Shown here: piece after piece, positions 17,618 through 25,269 of the stretch
Position numbering within the stretch: the first letter of the stretch is position 1
How the letters are laid out: the number at the start of each line of letters is the position of its first letter
Assembly: GCA_009787995.1 (NCBI GenBank)
Contig: WQSH01000014.1
Location: 1-40,256 of the forward strand
Direction: 5' to 3'
Origin: Oscillospiraceae bacterium
Lineage (GTDB): Bacteria; Bacillota; Clostridia; Oscillospirales; Oscillospiraceae
DNA: 40,256 bases
The notes under the pieces: model-generated
Databases searched by the model: none
What the model was told of the DNA's origin: nothing
What the model saw: the letters and a program-made list of their open reading frames with translations, nothing else
Translations under genes and position numbers: made by a program

Positions 17618-18250
17618 ATGATTCATGATTTGACTATTACTTTAAACGAAAAGACTTTGCCATTTTTGCCCGGAGGTGACCCTTATTTAAAATGGTCGCC
17701 CTTGGCTACTCATCTTGAAAACCAGGTGCAGGTCAACTATGTCTCTATGAGCACGCATTTGGGCACTCATGCGGATACCCCACTGCATTTTATTGACGGT
17801 GGGAAATCCACTGCCGAAATTGATTTGAAAAAATACTCTGGCCCGGCCGTTTGCCTGGACGTTCCTGGTGTCAAGGCGGGGGAATTGCTGGACTTTTCCG
17901 ACACCTTGAAGGAGAACAAGGAGCTCATAAGGGCTGGAGATATTGTCATTTTTCACACAGGTTGGGAAGATAAGGTCGGGACTACTGAATATTTTGAGTA
18001 TCCTGAATTTGCGCTCAATACGGGATTTCTTCTGGGCTTGTTTAGCATCAATGGGATTGGCATGGATTTGCCATCTCTGGATTTTGGCGGCCCGATTCAC
18101 CGGGATATCCTTGGGCGGGACATCGGCATAGTCGAGTCGCTAATTAATTTGAAGCCTTTAATTGGCAAGCGCTTTTACTTCAGCGCCGTGCCGCTGAAGT
18201 TTGAAAACGGCGACGGAAGCCCCGTTAGGGCTTACGCTGTAACGGACTAG
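17618..18250 (+). CDS. Cyclase-family metal hydrolase, KynB-like
   Basis: The protein has 210 residues from the ATG at 17618, which follows GGGGGGA at 17602-17608 by 9 bp. An in-frame TTG at 17594 overlapping the previous stop lacks a site. HLGTHADTPLHF (about 47-58) is the metal-binding HxGTHxDxPxH signature of the cyclase family (arylformamidase KynB, isatin hydrolase and relatives). AGDIVIFHTGW and the conserved C-terminal Glu region follow. Members hydrolyse formamides or cyclic amides with a divalent metal. No other kynurenine or tryptophan-degradation gene is nearby, so the exact substrate is open. Confidence 0.85.
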   Translation: MIHDLTITLNEKTLPFLPGGDPYLKWSPLATHLENQVQVNYVSMSTHLGTHADTPLHFIDGGKSTAEIDLKKYSGPAVCLDVPGVKAGELLDFSDTLKENKELIRAGDIVIFHTGWEDKVGTTEYFEYPEFALNTGFLLGLFSINGIGMDLPSLDFGGPIHRDILGRDIGIVESLINLKPLIGKRFYFSAVPLKFENGDGSPVRAYAVTD

Positions 18251-18271
18251 AGCGCACACCCCCCCTGCGCT
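18251..18271. terminator. GC-rich hairpin between convergent genes
   Basis: AGCGCA (18251-18256) and TGCGCT (18266-18271) form a perfect 6-bp stem with a 9-nt C-rich loop, starting right after the cyclase stop codon. No T-run follows on either strand, so intrinsic termination is uncertain; it may act as a 3' end stabiliser. Confidence 0.35.
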
Positions 18272-18295
18272 TGTTGCCGGGAGAGGGCAAAATAG

Positions 18296-19081
18296 TCACT
18301 TTCTTTGCGGTAGCAGCGCCTCAATCGCACCTATTGCACAGGCGATTGCACGCTCGTTGCTCAAATATTGGGATTGGCTGACCCCTGCTTTGTGGAGCTC
18401 GGGATTCCAGACGGCGGTTAGCACGCACCCCACCCTTGCTCGCCGGACAAGCCCTACCGAAAAAAGCGAAGCGGCCTCCATTTCGGACGCAAGGCAACCC
18501 GCGCGGATGTAAGTGTTCCAACTGTCCTTTAAGCGCTCGGCGACCGGCATGCTATCCGGTTCTGTCTGCCCATAAAAATTATCCTTACTGTGGACGACCC
18601 CGGTGTGAAAGCGCAGCCCGGCGGCTTCGGCGCTTTTTTGGAGCGCCACTGTCACATCTATACTGGCGCACGCCGGATAGCCGAAGGGCAGGTATTCATT
18701 GCTTGTGCCCTCGGCGCGAATTGCAGCTGCCGCAATGACTAAATCCCCCGGAAGGACATCTGACTGCATCCCACCGCAGGTACCGACTCGGATAAAAGTG
18801 TGCACGCCACACTTTATAAGCTCCTCAATGGCAATTGCTGCGGACGGCCCCCCAATTCCGGTGGACATGACACAGACTGTCTTGCCTGCTATCTCGCCTG
18901 TAAATGTCCGATATTCCCTTTTTTCTGCAACAAAAATGGGGTTGCTTAATTTTTTTGCAATTTCCTCCACCCTGCCGGGGTCTCCGGGCAAAATGGCATA
19001 TTCTCCCACCTGCCCCGGCGAGATGTCTATATGATATTGCTTGCGCATCTCATTTGCGCCAAGAGCCATGATATCCGGCAT
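18296..19081 (-). CDS. Uridine phosphorylase / nucleoside phosphorylase I family
   Basis: The protein has 261 residues from the ATG at 19081. AAGGAG lies 11 bp upstream, and this start falls 2 bp after the ArsC-like stop. An ATG at 19102 would overlap that gene and has no site. Motifs are the phosphate-binding ILPGDPGRV near the start, VMSTGIGGPSAAI, IRVGTCGG and the MEAASLF ribose-binding segment (EME-type). This is the hexameric PNP/UDP family and looks most like uridine phosphorylase, which splits uridine to uracil and ribose-1-phosphate for salvage. Purine specificity cannot be excluded by eye. It is the last gene of the rpe-recR-rnj run. Confidence 0.88.
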   Translation of the reverse strand: MPDIMALGANEMRKQYHIDISPGQVGEYAILPGDPGRVEEIAKKLSNPIFVAEKREYRTFTGEIAGKTVCVMSTGIGGPSAAIAIEELIKCGVHTFIRVGTCGGMQSDVLPGDLVIAAAAIRAEGTSNEYLPFGYPACASIDVTVALQKSAEAAGLRFHTGVVHSKDNFYGQTEPDSMPVAERLKDSWNTYIRAGCLASEMEAASLFSVGLVRRARVGCVLTAVWNPELHKAGVSQSQYLSNERAIACAIGAIEALLPQRK

Positions 19082-19083
19082 TG

Positions 19084-19416
19084 CTATGACCACTCCTTCC
19101 ATATTTCAGGGCAGAATCCTATGGTAGCTTTTTTCCCATTTCGGACTATCGGCGTTTTGATGAGCGCAGGATTTTCAAGGAGTTTGCCCTCTTTGTCAGC
19201 ATCATAAGCCAAGTACGCAAGGATTTCTGCACCATTTGCCTTATCATCGACCATAGCAGCTAGTCCAACGGCATTTTTGACACTTGAAAATTCCCCCTGG
19301 CTCATGCCATACCGGGCCAAGTCAATCCGTTGAAACTTGACCCGCCGCTCCTTAAAATATCGCTCAGCCTTCTTAGTATCAAAGCACTTGGATTTACCAA
19401 AAATCTGAATATTCAT
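19084..19416 (-). CDS. ArsC/Spx/MgsR-family thioredoxin-fold protein
   Basis: The protein has 110 residues from an ATG at 19416 with GAGGTC just upstream; a longer reading from 19446 adds ten residues outside the family. It opens NIQIFGKSKCFDTKKAERYF, the ArsC-type CxxxxK loop with a single Cys10. The CxxC of classical Spx is absent (CFDT). KTPIVRNGKKATIGF is the C-terminal family motif. Members include arsenate reductases and RNA-polymerase-binding Spx regulators; which applies here is not determinable. No arsenic genes are adjacent. A strong hairpin lies between rnj and this gene. Confidence 0.8.
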   Translation of the reverse strand: MNIQIFGKSKCFDTKKAERYFKERRVKFQRIDLARYGMSQGEFSSVKNAVGLAAMVDDKANGAEILAYLAYDADKEGKLLENPALIKTPIVRNGKKATIGFCPEIWKEWS

Positions 19417-19430
19417 AAAGACCTCACAAA

Positions 19431-19464
19431 GACAGGGGAGGCGCATCCCGCCTCCCTGGCTGTC
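19431..19464 (-). terminator. Strong hairpin between rnj and the ArsC-like gene
   Basis: GGGAGGCG (19436-19443) pairs with CGCCTCCC (19449-19456) around a 5-nt loop, and GACAG (19431-19435) pairs with CTGTC (19460-19464) beyond a 3-nt bulge, for 13 bp in all. On the minus strand it follows the rnj stop by 6 bp and is followed by TTTGTG, only a weak T-run. It is therefore a partial terminator, RNA processing site or stabiliser that would lower expression of the two downstream genes. Confidence 0.6.
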
Positions 19465-19470
19465 GATTGT

Positions 19471-21129
19471 CTAAATTTCCGTTATAACCGTCAATATCAT
19501 CGGGTTGCGCTTCGTTTTTTTGTATAAGCGCTCCGACAGCGAGCGTTTGATTGAGCCTTTGAGCGCAGTCCAATCGGTGACGTTTTCCGATAAAGATTGG
19601 TCAATCGTGTTCATGACCACCTCTTTTAACTCTCGCATCAGCTCTTCCGATTCCTTGACGTAAATGAACCCCCTCGTAAGTATATCCGGGCTTGAAACCA
19701 AGCTTCCGTCCTCGCTCGAAAGGTTTACTATAACGACAAGCATGCCATCCTGCGCCAAATGCTTTCTATCCCTAAGTACCACGGCTCCCACGTCCCCGAC
19801 GCCGGTTCCATCAACTAAAACCCTGCCCGATGGGACGGTACCGTTTCTGCTGATGCTTTTGCCCGACAGCTCGACAACCTTGCCAATATCGGGAATCATA
19901 ATGTTCTTCGGCAAGATTCCCATTTGCTTAGCTAGGTTTGCGTGTGTGCTCAAGTGCCTGTATTCCCCATGGACTGGCAAAAAGAATTTAGGCTTGGTCA
20001 GGGCAATCATCATCTTTAGTTCTTCCTGATATGCGTGACCCGAAACATGAAGGTCAGAGATTCTGTCATACATTACCTCTGCGCCCCTGCGGAACAGTTC
20101 GTCAATTACTCGGCTTACCATCCGCTCATTGCCGGGCACGGCAGACGAGGAAATAATGACCCTGTCCCCCGATTTTATTTCAATTTGCCGATGGCCCGCA
20201 AAGGCCATGCGGTATAGTGCGCTCATAGGTTCTCCCTGGCTCCCGGTTGTTATTATGACAATTTTTTCAGGAGGCAGGCTCTTTATTTGGCTTAGCTCCA
20301 CCAAGAGACCTTCGGGAATCTTGACACATTCCAGCTCCGTGGACACGCGCATTGCGTTTTCCATGCTCCGCCCCGTAACGGCCACTCTCCTGCCATGCTT
20401 TGCAGCGCAGTCAATAACTTGCTGGACTCGGTGGACATTTGAAGCGAAAGTTGTAACTATAATCCGCTGCATGCATCCATCGAAGAGCTCGTCTAACCTT
20501 TTCCCCACATTTCGCTCGGAATGCGAGTAGCCCTGCCTCTCAACATTTGTTGAGTCTGACAACAGCGCAAGCACACCTTTGTTGCCAAGTTCGCCAAACC
20601 GTGCAATGTTTATCATACCACCGGAAACAGGCGTTGTGTCTATTTTGAAATCGCTTGTATGGATTATCATGCCGACTGGGGTCCTAATTGCAAGTGCCAC
20701 TGCATCTGGGATGCTGTGATTTACGTGTATGAGCTCTACTTTGAAGCACCCAAGCGAAATCGTTTCGCCCGGCTTTTTTATTACAAGCTCAGTCTTGTCG
20801 AGCAGCCCGTGTTCTGACAGCTTCAGCTCAGTCAGCCCGGCTGTCAGCGGGGTTGCATAAACTGGCGCATCTATGTTTCGCATCACATATGGCAGCGCCC
20901 CGATATGATCCTCATGCCCATGTGTAAGCACGATCCCGCGTATTTTCGAGTGGTTTTTGACGAGATATGTCACGTCGGGTATGACGATATCGACACCGTA
21001 CATGTCATCGTCGGGAAAGCCCAGTCCACAGTCCACCACTATGATGTCCGCACCATATTCGAACACTGTGAGATTTTTGCCGACCTCGTTGAGGCCGCCA
21101 AGAGCGATAATTTTCAATTTTTCAGCCAT
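19471..21129 (-). CDS. rnj: Ribonuclease J
   Basis: The protein has 552 residues, typical of RNase J1/J2. The metallo-beta-lactamase motif THGHEDH is at 69-75 with downstream HVNHSIPD and HTSDFK. The beta-CASP region includes SDSTNVE and HVSGHA, and FLPVHGEYRHL is the final catalytic segment. A C-terminal oligomerisation domain is complete. RNase J combines 5'-exonuclease and endonuclease activity in mRNA decay and rRNA maturation. Both catalytic motifs are intact, so it should be active. The ATG is preceded by AAAGGAG at 12 bp. Its leader carries two mutually exclusive hairpins (21162-21194), which suggests post-transcriptional control, possibly by the enzyme itself. Confidence 0.96.
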   Translation of the reverse strand: MAEKLKIIALGGLNEVGKNLTVFEYGADIIVVDCGLGFPDDDMYGVDIVIPDVTYLVKNHSKIRGIVLTHGHEDHIGALPYVMRNIDAPVYATPLTAGLTELKLSEHGLLDKTELVIKKPGETISLGCFKVELIHVNHSIPDAVALAIRTPVGMIIHTSDFKIDTTPVSGGMINIARFGELGNKGVLALLSDSTNVERQGYSHSERNVGKRLDELFDGCMQRIIVTTFASNVHRVQQVIDCAAKHGRRVAVTGRSMENAMRVSTELECVKIPEGLLVELSQIKSLPPEKIVIITTGSQGEPMSALYRMAFAGHRQIEIKSGDRVIISSSAVPGNERMVSRVIDELFRRGAEVMYDRISDLHVSGHAYQEELKMMIALTKPKFFLPVHGEYRHLSTHANLAKQMGILPKNIMIPDIGKVVELSGKSISRNGTVPSGRVLVDGTGVGDVGAVVLRDRKHLAQDGMLVVIVNLSSEDGSLVSSPDILTRGFIYVKESEELMRELKEVVMNTIDQSLSENVTDWTALKGSIKRSLSERLYKKTKRNPMILTVITEI

Positions 21130-21161
21130 GAGATATTTGTACTCCTTTTACTTTGTTGTTA

Positions 21162-21194
21162 CTCGTGTTTTGAAGGACACACGAGCTTGTCCTT
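21162..21194 (-). promoter_or_regulatory. Alternative hairpins in the rnj leader
   Basis: Two perfect 7-bp stems overlap. In transcript (minus) order, AAGGACA (21194-21188) pairs with TGTCCTT (21179-21173) around an 8-nt loop; CTCGTGT (21185-21179) pairs with ACACGAG (21168-21162) around a 10-nt loop. They cannot coexist. The second ends 32 nt before the rnj start codon. No T-run follows, so control of RNA stability or translation is more likely than termination. Confidence 0.5.
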
Positions 21195-21208
21195 GATAAT
21201 AAATTTCT

Positions 21209-21236
21209 GAAGACAACCGAATCGCCACCTGTCTTC
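21209..21236 (-). terminator. Hairpin overlapping the recR stop codon
   Basis: GAAGACA and TGTCTTC (21209-21215 and 21230-21236) form a perfect 7-bp stem with a 14-nt loop. It overlaps the recR stop and is followed on the minus strand by AGAAATTTATT, a poor T-run. It could be a weak terminator or a processing site between recR and rnj. Confidence 0.35.
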
Positions 21237-21834
21237 ATATCTCCATTCGCCCCTCTAGCGCCCGCATCAGGGTTGCGTCGTCGGCAAACTCGAGACTTCC
21301 GCCGACAGGTATCCCATACGCCAGCCGGGTTACCTTTATCTCAAAAGGCTTAAGCAGGCGCGAGACATATCTCGCTGTCGTCTCTCCCTCTGTGTCAGGA
21401 TTTGTCGCCATGATGACTTCATCAATGCCCCCATCCGCAATTCGGGATATTAGCTCTTTGACCTTGATGTCATCCGGGCCTACATTGTTCATAGGGGAAA
21501 TTACGCCATGCAGGACGTGGTACCTGCCGTTGAATTCATGCGAACGCTCGATGGCCAGCACACCCTTTGGGTCTGAGACTACGCATATCACGCCAGTGTC
21601 CCTGCGCTCATTTTGGCAGACTGCGCAAAGCTCGCCATCCGTGAGGTTGAGGCAAATGGAGCAGCAGCGGACGCTGCCTTTGGCAGCTGTCACCGCATCT
21701 GCAAAAGCCTCTGCCTCACCATTGGGCAGCGAGATAATAAAAAACGCAAGCCTCTGCGCTGTTTTACGCCCAATACCCGGTAAGGTCGCAAATTTGTCGA
21801 TTAAATTTTCTAATGCAGATGGGAAAAAGTCCAT
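21235..21834 (-). CDS. recR: Recombination protein RecR
   Basis: The protein has 199 residues from the ATG at 21834, which follows AAGAGG closely and matches the family start (SALENLIDKFATLPGIG). A reading from 21858 would overlap rpe and has no site. An N-terminal helix-hairpin-helix (LPGIGRKTAQRLA) is followed by a zinc finger (Cys58, Cys61, Cys70, Cys73) and a Toprim domain (CVVSDPKGVLAIE), then the Walker-like ATNPDTEGETTA segment. RecR loads RecA through RecFO/RecOR at gaps. It usually follows dnaX and a YbaB gene; here it follows rpe instead, 13 bp after its stop. Confidence 0.96.
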   Translation of the reverse strand: MDFFPSALENLIDKFATLPGIGRKTAQRLAFFIISLPNGEAEAFADAVTAAKGSVRCCSICLNLTDGELCAVCQNERRDTGVICVVSDPKGVLAIERSHEFNGRYHVLHGVISPMNNVGPDDIKVKELISRIADGGIDEVIMATNPDTEGETTARYVSRLLKPFEIKVTRLAYGIPVGGSLEFADDATLMRALEGRMEI

Positions 21835-21847
21835 ATTACCTCTTTTG

Positions 21848-22504
21848 TCAGTGCGCACAAACCTTGCGGAGTTCCGCTATTCTCGCCGCCCTGTCTGTTC
21901 TGCCGAAAATATCACTCCCCGCTACGAGGACATTTGCACCGGCATCCGCACATAGCTTTGCCGTTTCGACATTTATGCCGCCGTCTACCTCAATGTCACA
22001 CTTCAGCGCGCGGCTAGTAATAGTCTTGCGCAGCTGCGCTATTTTTGGCAGGGCTTCCGGAATGAATTTTTGCCCACCAAAACCCGGCTCAACTGTCATT
22101 ACAAGCGCCATGTCAAGCTTATCGATATATGGAAATAGCTTCTCAGCAGGCGTACCTGGCTTGATGGAAAGGCCCGCTCTTTTGCCTAGGGCATGAATCT
22201 CATCTATAGCTGCGGAAATATTTTCCGGTGTCTCTGCCTCGACATGGAACACCACGATGTCGGCGCCTGCTCTTGCAAATCTTGCTGTGAATCGCGCCGG
22301 TGACGTTATCATAAGGTGTACATCGAGTGTCATTTCCGTGATTCTGCGGACGGACTCAAGTACGGGCAGCCCTATAGTTAGATTCGAAACAAAAACTCCA
22401 TCCATAACATCGAAATGGAGGTAGTCCGCACTTTTAACGCTATTTATTTCTTCGCCAAGCTTTGTATAATCTGCTGAAAGTATAGATGGGGCAACCTTTA
22501 TCAC
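21848..22504 (-). CDS. rpe: Ribulose-phosphate 3-epimerase
   Basis: The protein has 218 residues from a GTG at 22504, chosen because GGAG lies 6 bp upstream and because the family begins M-I-K-[IV]-APSILSAD. The ATG at 22540 adds 12 atypical residues with no site. It is a TIM barrel with metal-binding HFDVMDG (30-36), the FGGQKF segment and VDGGI. It interconverts ribulose-5-phosphate and xylulose-5-phosphate in the pentose phosphate pathway. It is the first gene of the rpe-recR-rnj-arsC-like-udp run and is divergent from xpaC, with which it shares interlocked promoters. Confidence 0.95.
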   Translation of the reverse strand: MIKVAPSILSADYTKLGEEINSVKSADYLHFDVMDGVFVSNLTIGLPVLESVRRITEMTLDVHLMITSPARFTARFARAGADIVVFHVEAETPENISAAIDEIHALGKRAGLSIKPGTPAEKLFPYIDKLDMALVMTVEPGFGGQKFIPEALPKIAQLRKTITSRALKCDIEVDGGINVETAKLCADAGANVLVAGSDIFGRTDRAARIAELRKVCAH

Positions 22505-22651
22505 TTGTATCTCCAGCGTTTTTTCGAACGTAGCGCTCATTCATGAAGAATCAACGAAAACATATGAGTTTAGTCATATATAAATATGTCCGATGTAATC
22601 TGCGTCCGCTCAACCATAGCAGAATAAATTCAGCTACGGCGCTCACTTCAC

Positions 22652-22686
22652 TTGATTATAATATACCAATAGTATATAATGGTCAA
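22652..22686. promoter_or_regulatory. Interlocked face-to-face promoters for xpaC (+) and rpe (-)
   Basis: Plus strand: -35 TTGATT (22652-22657), 17-bp spacer, -10 TATAAT (22675-22680). Minus strand: -35 TTGACC (22681-22686), 17-bp spacer, -10 TATTAT (22658-22663). Each -10 lies in the other promoter's spacer, so the two polymerase footprints coincide almost fully. Both promoters are close to consensus. Confidence 0.7.
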
Positions 22687-22712
22687 CACATTTAATATTC
22701 GGAGAGGCTCAA

Positions 22713-23339
22713 ATGATTGAAATTAAGAGAAAATCTGTAATTCCCATCTACGGCGTCGCAGTGCTTTGGGCTTTATACTGCTTGATTTTCCCCCTGTTCC
22801 GCACTTGGCACCTTGTCGTCCTGGCCTGTTCCGGAGTGCTCGCATATGCAGTTTTGACCTTAATTTTCCCCGGCAAGGTCGAGCTCATAGAAGTTCCTGA
22901 AGAGCCCGAGCGCACGGGCGATGAAAAAATAGACGCCCTTCTTGCCGAAGGCGAAAAGGCTGTTTCAGAAATGAGCAGGCTGCGCGAATCGATTCCGGAC
23001 GAGGATGTGCGGCTCAAGCTTGATGAAATAATCCCTGTCACAGATAGCATTTTTAAGAAGCTGCTTTATGAACCGGGCGTGTACAAACAGGTTAGGCGCT
23101 TTGCCGACTATTATCTCCCAACGACTATAAAGCTGCTTCACACCTACGACAGGTTCGGCAAAAGCGGTTCGGGCGGCGAAAATATAATGGGTACGCTCAA
23201 GCAAATAGATTCGGCTCTTGACGCAATTTTGTCTAGTTATAAGAAATTTTTTGATTCGCTCTTTGCCGATAGGGCATTGGATATTGAAACCGATATTGAT
23301 GTTTTGGAAACTATCCTAAAGAGGGACGGCTTGCTCTAA
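22713..23339 (+). CDS. xpaC: XpaC-like protein (5-bromo-4-chloroindolyl phosphate hydrolysis family)
   Basis: The protein has 208 residues. Two membrane segments lie near 11-30 and 32-52, followed by a charged, helical cytoplasmic part with the family pattern KIDALLAEGEKAVSEM and IDSALDAILSSYKKFF. The family was named from a Bacillus phenotype; it is not an established phosphatase and its function is obscure. It is commonly paired with telA, as here (63 bp apart), and the pair is linked to envelope stress and tolerance of toxic anions or antimicrobials. The ATG follows GGAGAGG. It is the first gene of a four-gene plus-strand cassette. Confidence 0.87.
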   Translation: MIEIKRKSVIPIYGVAVLWALYCLIFPLFRTWHLVVLACSGVLAYAVLTLIFPGKVELIEVPEEPERTGDEKIDALLAEGEKAVSEMSRLRESIPDEDVRLKLDEIIPVTDSIFKKLLYEPGVYKQVRRFADYYLPTTIKLLHTYDRFGKSGSGGENIMGTLKQIDSALDAILSSYKKFFDSLFADRALDIETDIDVLETILKRDGLL

Positions 23340-23402
23340 ACACTAGTTATTTCGTATACGCTAGAAGCGTGTTCCCAAATAAATGAAAAAGGAGATTTAC
23401 TT

Positions 23403-24575
23403 ATGCAGGATGTTAGCGCTATGGAATATGTCCCAAGCCTTACGCTTGACCCAAACGGCACAAATGCTCCAAAGGCTCCCACGCTTCCTGCCGAGGATGC
23501 GCTTGAGGTGAAAACGGCAGACTCGGCTGCCCAGCTCGATATTAGTCAGCTCAGCGAGGAGGAGCAGAAGGTTGTCCTCGATTTTGCCGCTAAAATCGAC
23601 ATAACCGACACGAATGCAGTGCTTACCTACGGTGCGGCCTCGCAACGGAATATTGCCAATTTTTCGGAAAACACGCTCAAGAATGTACGAACGAAGGACA
23701 TGGGCGAGGTCGGCAACATGCTCTCAAGCTTGGTTGTCGAACTCAGGGGCTTTTCGGGGACCGGGGACGAGAAAAAAGGGCTCTTGGGAATAAAGAGGAG
23801 GGTTCGCAATCGCATAGCGGCGCTCAGGGCCGAATATGCCAAGGTTTCTACAAATGTGGACAGGATTTCCGAAATGCTTGAGAAGCACCAGGTGATTTTG
23901 CTCAAGGATGTGGCGATGCTTGACAAGATGTATGACGTCAATCAGGCGTATTTTAAGGAACTAACCATGTATATCATCGCAGGCAAGCAAAAGCTTGAGG
24001 AATGCATGAGTATCGAACTCCCAAAGCTCCAGAAAAAAGCGGCTGAGAGTGGCACTCCGGAGGATGCGCAAGCGGCAAACGACTATGCAAATATGATTAA
24101 CCGCTTTGAAAAGAAGCTGTACGACCTCGAGCTCACACGCATGGTATCGATTCAAATGGCTCCGCAAATCCGGCTTGTCCAAAACAATGACACGCTGATG
24201 ATTGAGAAAATCCAGACATCCATCGTAAACACAATCCCGCTGTGGAAAAGTCAGATGGTCCTTGCGCTGGGCATGCACAATGCGCAAAAGGCTATGGAGG
24301 CACAGCGCGAGGTGACGAATATGACCAATGAGCTGCTCACGAAAAATGCAGAGCAATTAAAAATGGGCACGATTGAGATTGCAAAGGAGTCAGAGCGCGG
24401 GGTCGTCGATATGGAAACCCTTGCAAATACAAACCAGCGCCTAATCGAGACGCTCGAGGAAGTGCGGTCTATACAAAGCGAGGGTTCACAGCGCCGCCGC
24501 TCTGCCGAAGTCGAGCTGGGGCGCATTGAGGGCGAGCTGAAGCAAAAGCTGCTTGAAATTAGGGACAATAGGTAG
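23403..24575 (+). CDS. telA: TelA/KlaA-family toxic anion resistance protein
   Basis: The protein has 390 residues, mostly long helices with coiled-coil character and no membrane segment. Regions typical of TelA are the NMLSSLV...RGF stretch, KGLLGIKRRVRNRI (about 121-134), and the central QMAPQIRLVQ and TIPLWKSQMVLALG segments. TelA proteins are linked to tellurite and cell-wall antibiotic tolerance; the mechanism is not known. AAGGAG lies 8 bp before the ATG. It sits between xpaC and a LemA-like gene, the usual context, and likely works with them at the membrane. Confidence 0.92.
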   Translation: MQDVSAMEYVPSLTLDPNGTNAPKAPTLPAEDALEVKTADSAAQLDISQLSEEEQKVVLDFAAKIDITDTNAVLTYGAASQRNIANFSENTLKNVRTKDMGEVGNMLSSLVVELRGFSGTGDEKKGLLGIKRRVRNRIAALRAEYAKVSTNVDRISEMLEKHQVILLKDVAMLDKMYDVNQAYFKELTMYIIAGKQKLEECMSIELPKLQKKAAESGTPEDAQAANDYANMINRFEKKLYDLELTRMVSIQMAPQIRLVQNNDTLMIEKIQTSIVNTIPLWKSQMVLALGMHNAQKAMEAQREVTNMTNELLTKNAEQLKMGTIEIAKESERGVVDMETLANTNQRLIETLEEVRSIQSEGSQRRRSAEVELGRIEGELKQKLLEIRDNR

Positions 24576-24616
24576 GGGCGCTTGGCGCTTAGTTTTGGAG
24601 AGTGCGGGGTTTTTCG

Positions 24617-25189
24617 ATGAAACTGCTAAAGAACAGGGGCTTTGCGGCGCTGGTGTCCGTTGTTGTAATCATTGCCGCTACTTTGTTTGGCGTGTATAAT
24701 AGCGCAAGCCGCGTTTCGCAGGATATTGAGGCTATGTTTTTCGACGGGGTGTTTCTCGATGACCAGGGCTTTACCCAGCCGGGCATATACTCGCATCTGG
24801 TGAACATCTCAAATGCCACGCTGGGGCTTGTGCCGATTATGGAGGGCTACCCCGGGTTGTCAGGCATAGCGGATGAGCTTATGTCTGCAAGACGACAGCT
24901 CTTGGCTGCGGGTAGCATTGCGCAAAAGGAATCTGCGGCACGCGCACTAAGAGACAGCGCCGCTAATTTGCGGGATGCTTCAGAGACTGCGGAGCTAACC
25001 GAGCGGGATAGGGAGGCTATGGCGCAGCATTTGTCCACAATTAACGGGGCATTTATTGCAATTGGCAATTCTCGCTATAATGGTGCCGCCGAAGAGCGGC
25101 TATCGGCTCAAAGCCCTATTTTAAGGCAAATCAGCAGCTTCCTATCGGCAAGCCGGCCATACTTTTTCCACGTGCCGCCACTTAGCTAG
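24617..25189 (+). CDS. LemA-like membrane-anchored protein
   Basis: The protein has 190 residues from the ATG at 24617 (GGGG 7 bp upstream; an in-frame GTG at 24602 abuts the only other purine run). One N-terminal membrane segment (about 8-27) is followed by helices. The stretch LVNISNATLGLVPIMEGYP and the end SRYNGAAEERLSAQSPIL resemble the LemA pattern (LVxxVxGY and YN-x-x-V), but similarity is modest. LemA genes regularly precede TPM-domain genes, as here, which supports the call. The function of LemA in bacteria is unclear. Confidence 0.65.
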   Translation: MKLLKNRGFAALVSVVVIIAATLFGVYNSASRVSQDIEAMFFDGVFLDDQGFTQPGIYSHLVNISNATLGLVPIMEGYPGLSGIADELMSARRQLLAAGSIAQKESAARALRDSAANLRDASETAELTERDREAMAQHLSTINGAFIAIGNSRYNGAAEERLSAQSPILRQISSFLSASRPYFFHVPPLS

Positions 25190-25269
25190 GGTGTGGCTTA
25201 TCAGGATAGGAACCATGGATATGAGGCGGGGGCTTGCGTGAAGCCTCCGAAAGGATTGGAGGGTATGTT

